In this document: in pieces, positions 1 through 8,069 of the stretch | How the letters are laid out: each line of letters opens with the position of its first letter | Position numbering within the stretch: position 1 is the stretch's first letter | Program-made: the position numbers and the translations under genes | The notes under the pieces: model-generated | Databases searched by the model: none | What the model saw: only the letters and a program-made list of their open reading frames with translations | Told to the model about the DNA's origin: nothing | Assembly: GCF_014197265.1 (NCBI RefSeq) | Contig: NZ_JACIFH010000001.1 | Span: 62,001-126,000 of the forward strand | Source: Microbacterium invictum | GTDB taxonomy: Bacteria > Actinomycetota > Actinomycetes > Actinomycetales > Microbacteriaceae | Direction: 5' to 3' | Length of the DNA: 64,000 bases

Positions 1-35
1 CGGGCGCCGTCCCGGGCGCGGAGGGCGGCAGTTCG

Positions 36-55
36 GGGCAGCCCGCAGACTGCCC
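36..55. terminator. Possible short hairpin upstream of the DedA gene
   Basis: GGGCAG (36-41) and CTGCCC (50-55) form a 6-bp stem around an 8-nt loop in GC-rich DNA with no T-run. It could end a gene lying off the left edge. Weak evidence, because such stems arise easily at this GC content. Confidence 0.25.
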
Positions 56-69
56 GGGGGCAGGCTCCC

Positions 70-82
70 ATGAACTGTTCAT
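70..82. promoter_or_regulatory. Perfect palindrome at the DedA promoter
   Basis: ATGAAC-T-GTTCAT is a perfect 13-bp odd-centred palindrome. Its right end is 10 bp from the TAGCGT box, so it covers about -35 to -23 if transcription starts at the GTG. That is a usual place for a repressor operator. No regulator can be named. Confidence 0.35.
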
Positions 83-92
83 CCGGGCCGTT

Positions 93-104
93 TAGCGTGG
101 AGGC
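93..104 (+). promoter_or_regulatory. Leaderless-type -10 box for the DedA gene
   Basis: TAGCGT at 93-98 is followed by 6 nt and the GTG at 105, so the transcript would begin at or next to the start codon. The spacer GGAGGC also resembles a Shine-Dalgarno sequence, but it touches the start codon too closely for normal use. Confidence 0.55.
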
Positions 105-764
105 GTGACTGCATCTGCGCCCGACGGTTCCTGGCTGAGCACTCTCGTCGACGGGATCGTCTCGCTCATGGAGGTCATCGGACCCGTCGGCGCGGGCATC
201 GCGATCGCGCTGGAGAACCTCTTCCCTCCGCTGCCGAGCGAGATCATCCTGCCCATGGCGGGCCTCGCCGCCGGGCAGGGCTCGTTCTCACTGGCCGAGG
301 CGCTGATCTGGACCACGCTCGGATCGGTCGTCGGGGCGCTCATGCTTTACGGGCTGGGCGCGTGGCTGGGGCTGCGCCGGGTCCGCGCGATCGCCGACAG
401 GCTGCCGCTGGTCAAGGTCGAAGACGTCGACCGCACGGTCGCGTGGTTCGGCGCGCACGGGGGCAAGGCGGTGTTCTTCGGGCGCATGATCCCGATCTTC
501 CGCAGCCTCATCTCCATCCCCGCGGGTGTGGTGCGCATGCCGCTGCCACGATTCACGCTGCTGACACTCGCCGGCTCCGCCATCTGGAACTCGGTCTTCG
601 TCCTGGCCGGATACATCCTGGGTGACCAGTGGCACGTCGTCGAGACGTACGCGGACGTCCTGCAGTACTTCGTGATCGCGGCCACGGTGATCGCGGTCGT
701 GGTGTTCATCGGCATCCGGATCCGGCAGCTGCGCGCACAGCGGGCGCTCTCCGACGCCGCCTGA
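105..764 (+). CDS. DedA family inner-membrane protein
   Basis: A 219-residue integral membrane protein of the DedA/SNARE-associated family. Members are linked to undecaprenyl-phosphate or lipid flipping and to membrane homeostasis; the substrate here is unknown. The family signature is visible: ENLFPPLPSEIILPMAG near residues 38-54, and a later GRMIPIFRSLISIPAGVVRM block near 127-146 with the conserved R and PAG. The C-terminal third has two further hydrophobic spans and ends in a basic tail (RIRQLRAQR). The start is GTG, chosen because a TANNNT box lies exactly 6 nt upstream. The gene stands alone, ahead of a phosphatase gene with its own promoter box. Confidence 0.88.
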   Translation: MTASAPDGSWLSTLVDGIVSLMEVIGPVGAGIAIALENLFPPLPSEIILPMAGLAAGQGSFSLAEALIWTTLGSVVGALMLYGLGAWLGLRRVRAIADRLPLVKVEDVDRTVAWFGAHGGKAVFFGRMIPIFRSLISIPAGVVRMPLPRFTLLTLAGSAIWNSVFVLAGYILGDQWHVVETYADVLQYFVIAATVIAVVVFIGIRIRQLRAQRALSDAA

Positions 765-807
765 CGGGCGCCGCCCGCACCCAGGCCGTCCACAGACGCC
801 GCTCACG

Positions 808-819
808 TAGACTGGGGCG
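808..819 (+). promoter_or_regulatory. Leaderless-type -10 box for the phosphatase gene
   Basis: TAGACT at 808-813, then 6 nt, then GTG at 820. It probably also drives the cytochrome c maturation genes, which overlap one after another downstream. Confidence 0.6.
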
Positions 820-1449
820 GTGCCCGCAGCCCGCCTCCATCTCGTGCGCCACGGGGAGGTTCACAACCCCCGTCGTGTGCTGTACGGGCGGCTCCCGGAA
901 TTCCGGCTGAGCGCCGCCGGGCGGCAGATGGCGCGGGCCGCCGCCGAGCACATCCACGCGATGGAACGCCCGGTCGGGGCACTGGTGTGCTCTCCGCTGG
1001 AGCGCACCCGCGAGTCGGCCATGCCGTTCGCCGAGCTGTTCGGGGCCGAGCCGGTCGTCGATGCCCGTGTGATCGAACCGACGAATGTCTTCGAGGGCAA
1101 GCGCATGAAGCGTGCGCTCATGAACCCCCTCAACTGGCGGCACCTGCGGGCACCCGCCGTGCCGAGCTGGGGTGAGCCGTATGCGCAGGTGGTGCGGAGA
1201 ATGGATGCCGCGATGCGTGACGCCTGGCATCGCACGGCCTCGGGAGACGTCGTGATCGTGTCGCACCAGCTGCCGATCTGGGTCACGCACCTCGCCATCG
1301 CGGACGAGCCGCTGCAGCACGATCCGCGCCGCCGTCGCTGCACCCTGTCGAGCGTCACGAGCTTCGAGCTCGAGGGCGACACCTGGCGGGAGACCGACTA
1401 TGCCGAGCCGGCAGACGCGGTCGGCGCCGTGGATGTGGGAGCCGTATGA
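820..1449 (+). CDS. Histidine phosphatase family protein
   Basis: A 209-residue member of the phosphoglycerate-mutase-like (histidine phosphatase) superfamily. The catalytic LVRHGE motif is at residues 8-13, with the phosphohistidine H11. A second block, VCSPLERTRESA, lies near residues 57-68, and VIVSHQLPIW supplies the second conserved histidine near residue 147. It should hydrolyse a small phosphate ester, but the substrate cannot be read from sequence. The last codons overlap the next ATG (ATGA), so it is translationally coupled to the thioredoxin-like lipoprotein and begins the cytochrome c maturation operon. A role in haem or cytochrome maturation would be inference from position only. 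Confidence 0.85.
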   Translation: MPAARLHLVRHGEVHNPRRVLYGRLPEFRLSAAGRQMARAAAEHIHAMERPVGALVCSPLERTRESAMPFAELFGAEPVVDARVIEPTNVFEGKRMKRALMNPLNWRHLRAPAVPSWGEPYAQVVRRMDAAMRDAWHRTASGDVVIVSHQLPIWVTHLAIADEPLQHDPRRRRCTLSSVTSFELEGDTWRETDYAEPADAVGAVDVGAV

Positions 1450-2051
1450 CCATTCTTCGCCGCATCGCCGCCGTGGCCACCGCCGCGGGGCTGGTCCTCA
1501 CGCTCGCCGCCTGCGCGGGCGAGAACGATGACCTCGCCGACCTCTACAAGCAGGGCGGCAACCAGGGCTTCATCTCCGGCGACGGGCGGGTCGAGCAGAT
1601 TCCGGTCGATGAGCGCGGCGAGCCCGTCGAGTTCACCGGCACCGCCGTCGACGGCTCGACGGTCACGAGCGCCGATTACGCCGATCAGGTGCTCGTCCTC
1701 AACTTCTGGTATGCGGAGTGCGGGCCGTGCCGCGCCGAAGCGCCGTTGCTCGAAGAGGCCTACGAGGCAGCCGTGCCCGCCGGGGCCGACTTCCTCGGCG
1801 TCAACATCTACGACGGCCCCGAGCAGGCCGCTGCCTTCGAGGAGACCTACGGCATCACCTACCCTTCGGTGCTCGCCAGCGGCGACGTCGACCTGAAACT
1901 CGCATTCACGTCCTGGACGTCGCTGCAGGCCGCGCCGACCACCCTCGTGCTCGACGCCGAGGGCCGGGTCGCGGCCCGCTTCTTCGGGCAGCTTGAGAGC
2001 AGCTCGATCCTGCGCAGCATCGTCAAAGACACCGTCGCGGAGGCCTCGTGA
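1446..2051 (+). CDS. Thioredoxin-like (TlpA/ResA) lipoprotein
   Basis: A 201-residue extracytoplasmic thiol-disulphide protein. The signal peptide ends in a lipobox (LTLAAC, Cys near residue 23), so it should be lipid-anchored outside the membrane. The redox motif ECGPC follows NFWYA near residues 83-95, and the cis-proline region (AAPTTLVLD) is near 160-168. ResA-type proteins reduce the CXXCH haem-binding cysteines of apocytochrome c, fed with electrons by CcdA. Its place directly before ccdA, resB and ccsB supports that role. It overlaps the previous gene by 4 nt and the next (GTGA) by 4 nt. Confidence 0.88.
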   Translation: MTILRRIAAVATAAGLVLTLAACAGENDDLADLYKQGGNQGFISGDGRVEQIPVDERGEPVEFTGTAVDGSTVTSADYADQVLVLNFWYAECGPCRAEAPLLEEAYEAAVPAGADFLGVNIYDGPEQAAAFEETYGITYPSVLASGDVDLKLAFTSWTSLQAAPTTLVLDAEGRVAARFFGQLESSSILRSIVKDTVAEAS

Positions 2052-2932
2052 ACCCGGGTGCCGTCGTCTTCGACGGCGCGCTGTGGCTCGCCATCCCGAT
2101 CGCGATGCTGGCCGGCCTCGTCTCCTTCCTCTCGCCGTGCGTCCTGCCCCTGGTCCCCGGCTACCTGGGATTCCTGGGTGGCGCCACCGCCGGCCGCCCG
2201 CGGCGCGACGACACCTCAGACGCTCACGTGGGAGACGCCGAAGTTCGCAGAATCGCGTCACATTCGCACGATTCCGGAGATTACGTGCGAACTTCGCGCG
2301 ATCCTGCGGAGTCGGCCACGACCACGCGCGCCGCGGGGCGGGGGGATGCCACCGGCCGCGGCCGCCTGCTGCTGGGCGTCGTCCTGTTCATCGCCGGCTT
2401 CACGCTCGTGTTCGTCGCGATGGGCGTGTTCGCCGGCACGATCGGGCGCGTCTTCCTGCAGTACCAGGATCCGATCACCCGCGTGCTGGGCGTGGTCATC
2501 ATCGCGATGGGCCTCGTGTTCATCGGCGTCTTCGGCTTCGCGCAGCGGACCTTCCGCCCGCAGCTGCGCGAGAACGTCGGCCTGATCGGCGCTCCTCTGC
2601 TGGGCATCGCGATGGGCCTGGGCTGGGCGCCCTGCATCGGCCCGACCCTCGCCGCGATCCTGTCGATGGGCTACAGCCAGGCCGACCCCGGCCGGGCGGG
2701 ACTGCTCGCGGCCGCGTACTCGATCGGCCTCGGCCTGCCTTTCGTCCTGCTCGCGGTCGGCTTCGGCTGGGCCACGAAATCGGTCGCGGTCCTGCGTCGC
2801 CACATCCGCGCGATCAACATCATCGGCGGGGCACTGCTGATCATCCTCGGTGTCCTCATGGTCACCGGCGTCTGGACGGCGACCATGTCGCAGCTGATGG
2901 GGGTGATGAACAGTGTCGAACTCCCCATCTGA
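2048..2932 (+). CDS. ccdA: Cytochrome c biogenesis protein CcdA
   Basis: A 294-residue polytopic membrane protein that passes electrons from cytoplasmic thioredoxin to the extracytoplasmic thioredoxin-like protein. Both conserved cysteine helices are present: LVSFLSPCVLPLVPGYLG near residues 21-38 and GLGWAPCIGPTLA near 193-205. The loop between the first two helices carries roughly 45 extra polar residues (about 55-98). That extra segment is encoded by a palindromic DNA element (2240-2295) and looks unlike normal CcdA sequence, but the frame stays open and the helices around it are intact. GTG start, overlapping the preceding stop; its end overlaps resB by 20 nt. Confidence 0.9.
   Translation: MNPGAVVFDGALWLAIPIAMLAGLVSFLSPCVLPLVPGYLGFLGGATAGRPRRDDTSDAHVGDAEVRRIASHSHDSGDYVRTSRDPAESATTTRAAGRGDATGRGRLLLGVVLFIAGFTLVFVAMGVFAGTIGRVFLQYQDPITRVLGVVIIAMGLVFIGVFGFAQRTFRPQLRENVGLIGAPLLGIAMGLGWAPCIGPTLAAILSMGYSQADPGRAGLLAAAYSIGLGLPFVLLAVGFGWATKSVAVLRRHIRAINIIGGALLIILGVLMVTGVWTATMSQLMGVMNSVELPI
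2240..2295. repeat. Palindromic element inside ccdA
   Basis: GAAGTTCGCA (2240-2249) and TGCGAACTTC (2286-2295) are perfect 10-bp inverted repeats. GAATCG (2250-2255) and CGATTC (2269-2274) form an inner pair. The element lies within the extra loop of CcdA and preserves the frame. It resembles an intergenic palindromic repeat that entered a tolerant coding site. No second copy was found in this window. Confidence 0.6.
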
Positions 2933-4721
2933 GGCCACCACCGACGTGTCCGATCCGCTGCGCCCGCGCGACCACGCCGACTCCGCGCCGGAGGATCGTA
3001 CGATCGTCCAGCCCCAGCTCGGCCTGGTGGGCTGGCTGCGGTGGGGCTGGCGTCAGCTGACCAGCATGCGCACCGCGCTGGTGCTGCTCCTGCTGCTGGC
3101 GATCGCCGCCGTTCCCGGATCGCTCGTGCCGCAGCGCACCGCCGACCCGAACGGCGTCACCCAGTACCGCGCGGACAACCCCGACCTGTACCCGGTCCTC
3201 GACTCGCTGCAGATGTTCGACGTGTACTCCTCGGTGTGGTTCTCGGCGATCTACATCCTGCTGTTCATCTCGCTGATCGGCTGCGTGATCCCGCGCACCA
3301 AGCATCACTTCAAGGCGATGAAGGCACGCCCGCCGCGCACGCCCGCGCGGCTGACGCGACTGGACGACCACGCCGAAGCGACGGTGCGCGTCGCGGAGGG
3401 GATGGATGCCGGTGCCGCGGCGACCGAGGCCGTCGACCTGGCCGAGGCGCAGCTGAAGCGCGCCGGGTACCGGGTCGAGCGCTACGACGCGCGCGGCGCG
3501 GCATCCGTCTCCGCAGAGCGGGGATACCTCCGCGAGACGGGCAACCTCGTCTTCCACGGCGCTCTGGTCGGCGTACTGCTGGCCGTCGGTGTCGGCGGGG
3601 GACTGACCTACACCGGCCAGACCGTCATCATCGAGGGCGATGGGTTCGTCAACTCGCTGGGTCTGGGCTATTCGTCCTTCAACCCCGGCCGGTTCGTCGA
3701 CACCGAGAACCTCTCGCCGTATTCGATCACCCTCGACCGGTTCGACGTGAGCTACGTGCCCATCGGCATGGCCGGCCAGGGCCAGGCGGGGGACTTCGCG
3801 GCGCACGTGACGACGAGGGAACCGGGCGGCGAGCCGGTCGAACAGGATGTGCGCGTCAACCACCCGCTCGACATGGCCGGCGACCGCGTCTACCTGATGG
3901 GCAACGGCTACGCGCCGACGATCACGGTCCGCGACCCCGACGGCGACGTCGTGTTCCGCAAGGACGTGCCGTTCCTGCCGCAGGATACGTTCATGACGTC
4001 GCAGGGCGTCGTCAAGGTCGCCGACGGGCTCGACGAGCAGCTCGGCCTCGTCGGGTTCTTCTACCCGACCGCCGTCGACGGGCACAGCGGCGCGTTCGCC
4101 TCCGGCTACGGCGACCTGATCAACCCGCTCCTCACATTCTGGGTGTACTCCGGCGATCTGGGGATCGACGACGGCACCCCGCGTTCGGTGTACACGCTCG
4201 ACCCGACCGGCATGACCCAGATCGCCGGCGGCGACAGTGACGCCGAAGCGCTCGAGCTCGCCCCCGGACAGACCGTCGACCTGCCCGGCGGCTTGGGCAC
4301 CGTCACTTTCGAGGACGCCACGGAAGCGGGAGCGGACGAGGTCGTCAAGCGCTACGTGTCGCTGTCGGTCCACCGTGACGTCGGCGCGCCGTGGGTGCTC
4401 GCGTTCGCGATCCTCGCGCTCGCCGGACTCCTCGTCGCCCTGTTCGTTCCCCGCCGGCGCATGTGGGTGAAGGCGACCCCCGCGGGTGGCACGCTGCAGG
4501 TCGAGTACGCGGGTCTCGCGCGCGGAGAGGACCCGGCGATCGCCGCGGCGGTGGCCGACCTGGCCCGTGACCATCGAGCCGCCCTGGCCGCGGCCGGGCT
4601 GACCGTCGAGCCCGAGTCCGACCCCGAGCACGAGCGCGAGCCCGCCTCCGAGCGCGAGCCCGCCTCCGAGCCTGACACCGAGCCGGAGCGCGACGCCCCG
4701 CTCGAAGACGACCGAAAGTAG
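2913..4721 (+). CDS. resB: Cytochrome c biogenesis protein ResB
   Basis: A 602-residue membrane protein of the System II haem-delivery and ligation complex. ResB pairs with CcsB to export haem and attach it to CXXCH apocytochromes. Features: a first helix near residues 48-68 (LVLLLLLAIAAVPGSLVPQ), a second near 108-126, a third near 210-226, a large extracytoplasmic domain, and a last helix near 490-510 (VLAFAILALAGLLVALFVP). The C-terminal tail is very acidic with an EREPAS direct repeat and is probably cytoplasmic. GTG start inside the end of ccdA; an alternative start would shorten only the polar N-terminus. ccsB starts 1 nt after the stop. Confidence 0.92.
   Translation: MSNSPSEATTDVSDPLRPRDHADSAPEDRTIVQPQLGLVGWLRWGWRQLTSMRTALVLLLLLAIAAVPGSLVPQRTADPNGVTQYRADNPDLYPVLDSLQMFDVYSSVWFSAIYILLFISLIGCVIPRTKHHFKAMKARPPRTPARLTRLDDHAEATVRVAEGMDAGAAATEAVDLAEAQLKRAGYRVERYDARGAASVSAERGYLRETGNLVFHGALVGVLLAVGVGGGLTYTGQTVIIEGDGFVNSLGLGYSSFNPGRFVDTENLSPYSITLDRFDVSYVPIGMAGQGQAGDFAAHVTTREPGGEPVEQDVRVNHPLDMAGDRVYLMGNGYAPTITVRDPDGDVVFRKDVPFLPQDTFMTSQGVVKVADGLDEQLGLVGFFYPTAVDGHSGAFASGYGDLINPLLTFWVYSGDLGIDDGTPRSVYTLDPTGMTQIAGGDSDAEALELAPGQTVDLPGGLGTVTFEDATEAGADEVVKRYVSLSVHRDVGAPWVLAFAILALAGLLVALFVPRRRMWVKATPAGGTLQVEYAGLARGEDPAIAAAVADLARDHRAALAAAGLTVEPESDPEHEREPASEREPASEPDTEPERDAPLEDDRK
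4632..4667 (+). repeat. 18-bp direct repeat in the resB tail
   Basis: Two adjacent copies of an 18-bp unit encode EREPAS twice within the acidic C-terminal tail of ResB. It has the form of a small slippage duplication and is probably neutral for function. Confidence 0.6.
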
Positions 4722-4722
4722 A

Positions 4723-5772
4723 ATGATCGCCATGCCCGATACCGGAATCACGCTCGAAGAGATCTCGGTGCTGTTGGTGTGGACTGCGCTGGCGATCTAC
4801 ACCCTCGCCTTCCTCGCGTACGCGATCGACCTGGCGCGACGTTCCGACCTCGCCATCAAGTCGAAGGACGCTGCCCAGACCCGCGAGCTGGTCGCCGCCG
4901 GGGGCCAGACGATCAGTGAGGTCCGCGCGCAGGAGGCCGCCGCGCTGACCGCGCTCGAAGCCGCACCCGCGCAGCGCGTCCGCTACCTGTGGGCCCGCAT
5001 CGGCACGTCGCTGACCGTCCTCGGCTTCCTGTTCCACGTCGGCGCCGACCTCACCCGCGGCATCGCGGCCGGACGCGTCCCTTGGTCGAACAACTACGAG
5101 TTCGCCCTCACCGGCACGATGCTCATCGTCGCGGTGTACCTCGTCGTCCTGTTCCGCTACGACCTGCGCTTCCTCGGGGCGTTCATCACGGGCATGATCG
5201 TGGTGCTCCTCGGCGGCGCGGCCATGGCCTACTACGTCGAGGTCACCCCGCTGGCCGACCCGCTCAAGAGCGTGTGGCTGGTCATCCACGTGTTCGTCGC
5301 CTCGCTCGCGAGCGCCTTCCTGGCCCTGGCGTTCGCGCTGTCGGTGCTTCAGCTCATGCAGGCGCGCCGGGAGCGGCTCGCTCTCGCCGCGGCATCCATC
5401 ACCGGCTCTGCCGAGAAGCCGGCGAAGACGGGGCCGCGCTTCCTGCGCACGCTGCCCTCGTCGGATGCGCTCGAGTCCCTCGCGTACCGCTTCGCGATCA
5501 TCGGCTTCAGCTTCTGGACCTTCACACTCATCGCCGGCGCCATCTGGGCCAACGACGCGTGGGGACGTTACTGGGGCTTCGATACGAAAGAAGTCTGGAC
5601 CTTCGTCATCTGGGTCCTCTACGCCGGATACATCCACGCGCGCGCCACGCGCGGCTGGCGCGGCACCCGGTCGGCGTGGCTGTCGATCATCGGATTCACG
5701 GCCGTCATCTTCAACTTCACGATCGTGAACCAGTTCTTCAAGGGCCTGCACGCCTACAGCGGCCTGAACTGA
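4723..5772 (+). CDS. ccsB: c-type cytochrome biogenesis protein CcsB
   Basis: A 349-residue polytopic membrane protein and the partner of ResB in System II haem ligation. The hallmark tryptophan-rich motif is visible as WGRYWGFDTKEVWTFVIW near residues 281-298, with conserved histidines (HVGADLT, VIHVFVA, YIHARAT) that coordinate haem in the family. About eight hydrophobic spans. The first ATG is used here; an in-frame ATG nine bases later would remove three residues. It is the last gene of the maturation operon and converges on the YhgE gene across a short gap holding an inverted repeat. Confidence 0.93.
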   Translation: MIAMPDTGITLEEISVLLVWTALAIYTLAFLAYAIDLARRSDLAIKSKDAAQTRELVAAGGQTISEVRAQEAAALTALEAAPAQRVRYLWARIGTSLTVLGFLFHVGADLTRGIAAGRVPWSNNYEFALTGTMLIVAVYLVVLFRYDLRFLGAFITGMIVVLLGGAAMAYYVEVTPLADPLKSVWLVIHVFVASLASAFLALAFALSVLQLMQARRERLALAAASITGSAEKPAKTGPRFLRTLPSSDALESLAYRFAIIGFSFWTFTLIAGAIWANDAWGRYWGFDTKEVWTFVIWVLYAGYIHARATRGWRGTRSAWLSIIGFTAVIFNFTIVNQFFKGLHAYSGLN

Positions 5773-5806
5773 CCACGGCTCCCGCCGCGAGCCGCGTACT
5801 TCCGTG

Positions 5807-5865
5807 CGAGCCGCATAGGTGGGGCCGCACGAACGTATGCGGGTCGGTTGAACCTATGCGGCTCG
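5807..5865. repeat. 14-bp inverted repeat between convergent genes
   Basis: CGAGCCGCATAGGT (5807-5820) and ACCTATGCGGCTCG (5852-5865) are perfect inverted repeats, with a smaller nested pair (CCGCA 5825-5829, TGCGG 5838-5842). The element fills the gap between ccsB and the oppositely oriented YhgE gene, so it could fold in either transcript and act as a bidirectional terminator. Confidence 0.6.
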
Positions 5866-5882
5866 GCGAAGTGGGGTGCGAG

Positions 5883-8069
5883 TCAGGCGGTGGCGATGGA
5901 TGCCGTGAGCACGGCCCGCGCGCTCGTCGAGCGGCGGCGGGTGACGGCGATGATCGTCGCGATGAATGCGAGGCCGGTCCACACGATCATCCCGACGATG
6001 CCGGCGCCCACGCCGCCGGCGCCGGTCAGCGCGGCGAGCATCGCGTCGTAGACGGGCGTCGTGGGCATGAGCCCGGCGATGGAGGTCAGCACGCCGGGCA
6101 CCGTCGAGACGATGCCGGTCGCGACCGCGAGCACGCCGACCAGCGCAGCGATCCAGCGCCCGGCGCCGCCGAACACCGCCACCAGCGCCTGGTTGACCGC
6201 GGCGAAGGCGACCCCGGCGAGCACCGCAAGGCCCGCGAAGGCGAACCACGTGCCCGCGTCGTACTCCGCGGCCAGCTGCACGATACCGGCCACGAGCAGG
6301 CCCTGCGCGGCACCGATCGCGGCGGCCGGAGCGAGGCTGCGCGCAGCGAGCAGCGCCGACGGGCGGCGTGAGCTCAGCGCGTGCCGCGGCACGGCCTGCA
6401 GCGCGATGAACGACGCGAGGCCGCCGAACCACAGGGCCAGCATCGCCAGCAGCGGGATCGCCGAGGCGCCGAAGATGTTCGTCCCGAGGCCGCTCGCCTC
6501 GACCGGGTTCGCCACGACGGATGCCAGGTCGGTGGCCTCGTCGTCGGTGTACGACGGCAGTGCCTCGGCGGCGGTGCCCAGGCCCTCAGCGAGCGTGCCG
6601 GCGCCGTCGCTGAGCTGGCCGACGCCGTCGGAGAGGTCGCGGGCGCCGTCGGCGAGCTGACCGATGCCGTCGGCGAACTCGCCGGCGCCGCCGGCGGCTG
6701 CTCCAGCTCCGGTCGCGAAGGTCTGCGCGCCCGTGGCGAGCTGCGTGGCACCGCCCGAGAGCTGCGTGGCGCCGTCGGCGAGGTCCGACATGCCGCCGGC
6801 CAGCTGGCCGGCGCCGGTCGCGGTCGCGGTGGCGCCGTCGGCGAGTTCGTTCATGCCGCCCGCGAGCGCGGACGCGCCGTCGGCGGCGTCCTGCAGGCCG
6901 GCGGTGAGCGCCGGTCCGAACTGGGCGAGCTGTTCGACCTGCGCGGCCACATCTGCGGACTGGTCGATCACGCCGGTGATGGTCGGCAGCGCCTCGTTCG
7001 TCCGCGTGGAGACTTCGGCCAGCGTGGCGCACAGCTGGGCGGATCCGCCCTGCGCCGCGCAGTCGGCAGCAGCCTGCGCGAGCCGCGCCGCGGCATCCGT
7101 CACCGCCGTGTTGATCTCGCCGCTGTTGCCGGCGATCTCATTGACGCCGTCGATGATCTCCTGCGGCACGGCGGGGAGCTGGCCGACCTGGTCGGCCATG
7201 AGCTGCAGGCCGCCGGCGAGGTCGGACGTGCCGGCCGAGATGTCGCGCGCGCCGGCCGCCCAGGTGTTCAGGCCGTCTGCGGTCGCGGTGGTTCCCGCAG
7301 CCAGCTGCGCGGCGCCGCCGGCGAGACCGGACGCGCCGTCGGCGATGCCGCCGGCTCCGTCGGCCAGTCCGTCGGCCCCGCCGGCGAGTTCACGGATGCC
7401 GTCGGCCAGCGAGTACGCGCCGGCCGCCGCAGTGTCGGCCCCGTCGGCCCAGGTCGCCGCGCCGGTCGCCGCCTCGGTCGCCCCGTCGGCGAGCTGCTGC
7501 GCGCCGTCGGCCGCTTCGCCGAGCTGATCGCCCAGTGTCGTGAAGCCGAGGAAGACGTTCTCGAGGTACAGCGACGACAGCTGCTCGCCCATCAGGTCAG
7601 CGGCCGCCTGCGTCACCTGAGCGGTGATCGCGTCGTCGACGATGAGGCTGTCGGGCGCGGTCGTCACCTCGATGGTGGCGCGCTCGGGCGTGTTCCCGGG
7701 CGCCGTCGACGTCGCGGCGGCGGAGAAGTTCTCGGGGATGGTGATCACGGCGTCGTAGGTGCCGTCGGCCAGGCCCGCAGCGGCGTCCTCGTCGTTCGAG
7801 ATGGTCCAGTTCAGGTTCGATTCGAGGTCGTCCGAACCTTCGACCAGGCCCGCGGTCAGTTGACGACCCAGCGGCACCATCTGCCCGTCGAGCGTCACCG
7901 GCTCGTCGTTGTTCACGACGGCGGTGTTCATGGCATCCAGCCGCTCGACCGGGTTGTACAGCGCGGCCACGAGCACGCCGCCGATGACGACGGGCAGCAG
8001 CAGCACGCCGATCAGCGTCAGCCAGGTGACAGGCCGCCGGGAGCGGGCGCGTTCGATGGGGAGAGTCAT
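5883..8069 (-). CDS. YhgE/Pip domain membrane protein
   Basis: A 728-residue protein with the YhgE/Pip layout: one N-terminal helix (residues about 15-37), a long extracytoplasmic middle, and five or six helices in the last 200 residues. The middle, residues about 190-510, is built of short Ala/Gly/Asp units of the type LADGA, often seven residues apart, predicting a long helical or coiled stalk. The family includes the phage-infection protein Pip and proteins fused or linked to ABC-2-type exporters; the substrate here is unknown. The ATG overlaps the stop of the upstream MMPL gene (ATGA), so the two are coupled and should be co-regulated by the TetR protein at 11094. Confidence 0.8.
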   Translation of the reverse strand: MTLPIERARSRRPVTWLTLIGVLLLPVVIGGVLVAALYNPVERLDAMNTAVVNNDEPVTLDGQMVPLGRQLTAGLVEGSDDLESNLNWTISNDEDAAAGLADGTYDAVITIPENFSAAATSTAPGNTPERATIEVTTAPDSLIVDDAITAQVTQAAADLMGEQLSSLYLENVFLGFTTLGDQLGEAADGAQQLADGATEAATGAATWADGADTAAAGAYSLADGIRELAGGADGLADGAGGIADGASGLAGGAAQLAAGTTATADGLNTWAAGARDISAGTSDLAGGLQLMADQVGQLPAVPQEIIDGVNEIAGNSGEINTAVTDAAARLAQAAADCAAQGGSAQLCATLAEVSTRTNEALPTITGVIDQSADVAAQVEQLAQFGPALTAGLQDAADGASALAGGMNELADGATATATGAGQLAGGMSDLADGATQLSGGATQLATGAQTFATGAGAAAGGAGEFADGIGQLADGARDLSDGVGQLSDGAGTLAEGLGTAAEALPSYTDDEATDLASVVANPVEASGLGTNIFGASAIPLLAMLALWFGGLASFIALQAVPRHALSSRRPSALLAARSLAPAAAIGAAQGLLVAGIVQLAAEYDAGTWFAFAGLAVLAGVAFAAVNQALVAVFGGAGRWIAALVGVLAVATGIVSTVPGVLTSIAGLMPTTPVYDAMLAALTGAGGVGAGIVGMIVWTGLAFIATIIAVTRRRSTSARAVLTASIATA

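Noticed and set aside
2862..4751. 629-codon open frame antisense to resB
   Set aside because: resB has clear domains, helices and operon overlap. The antisense product is low-complexity and Arg/Val/Gly-rich, without any domain.
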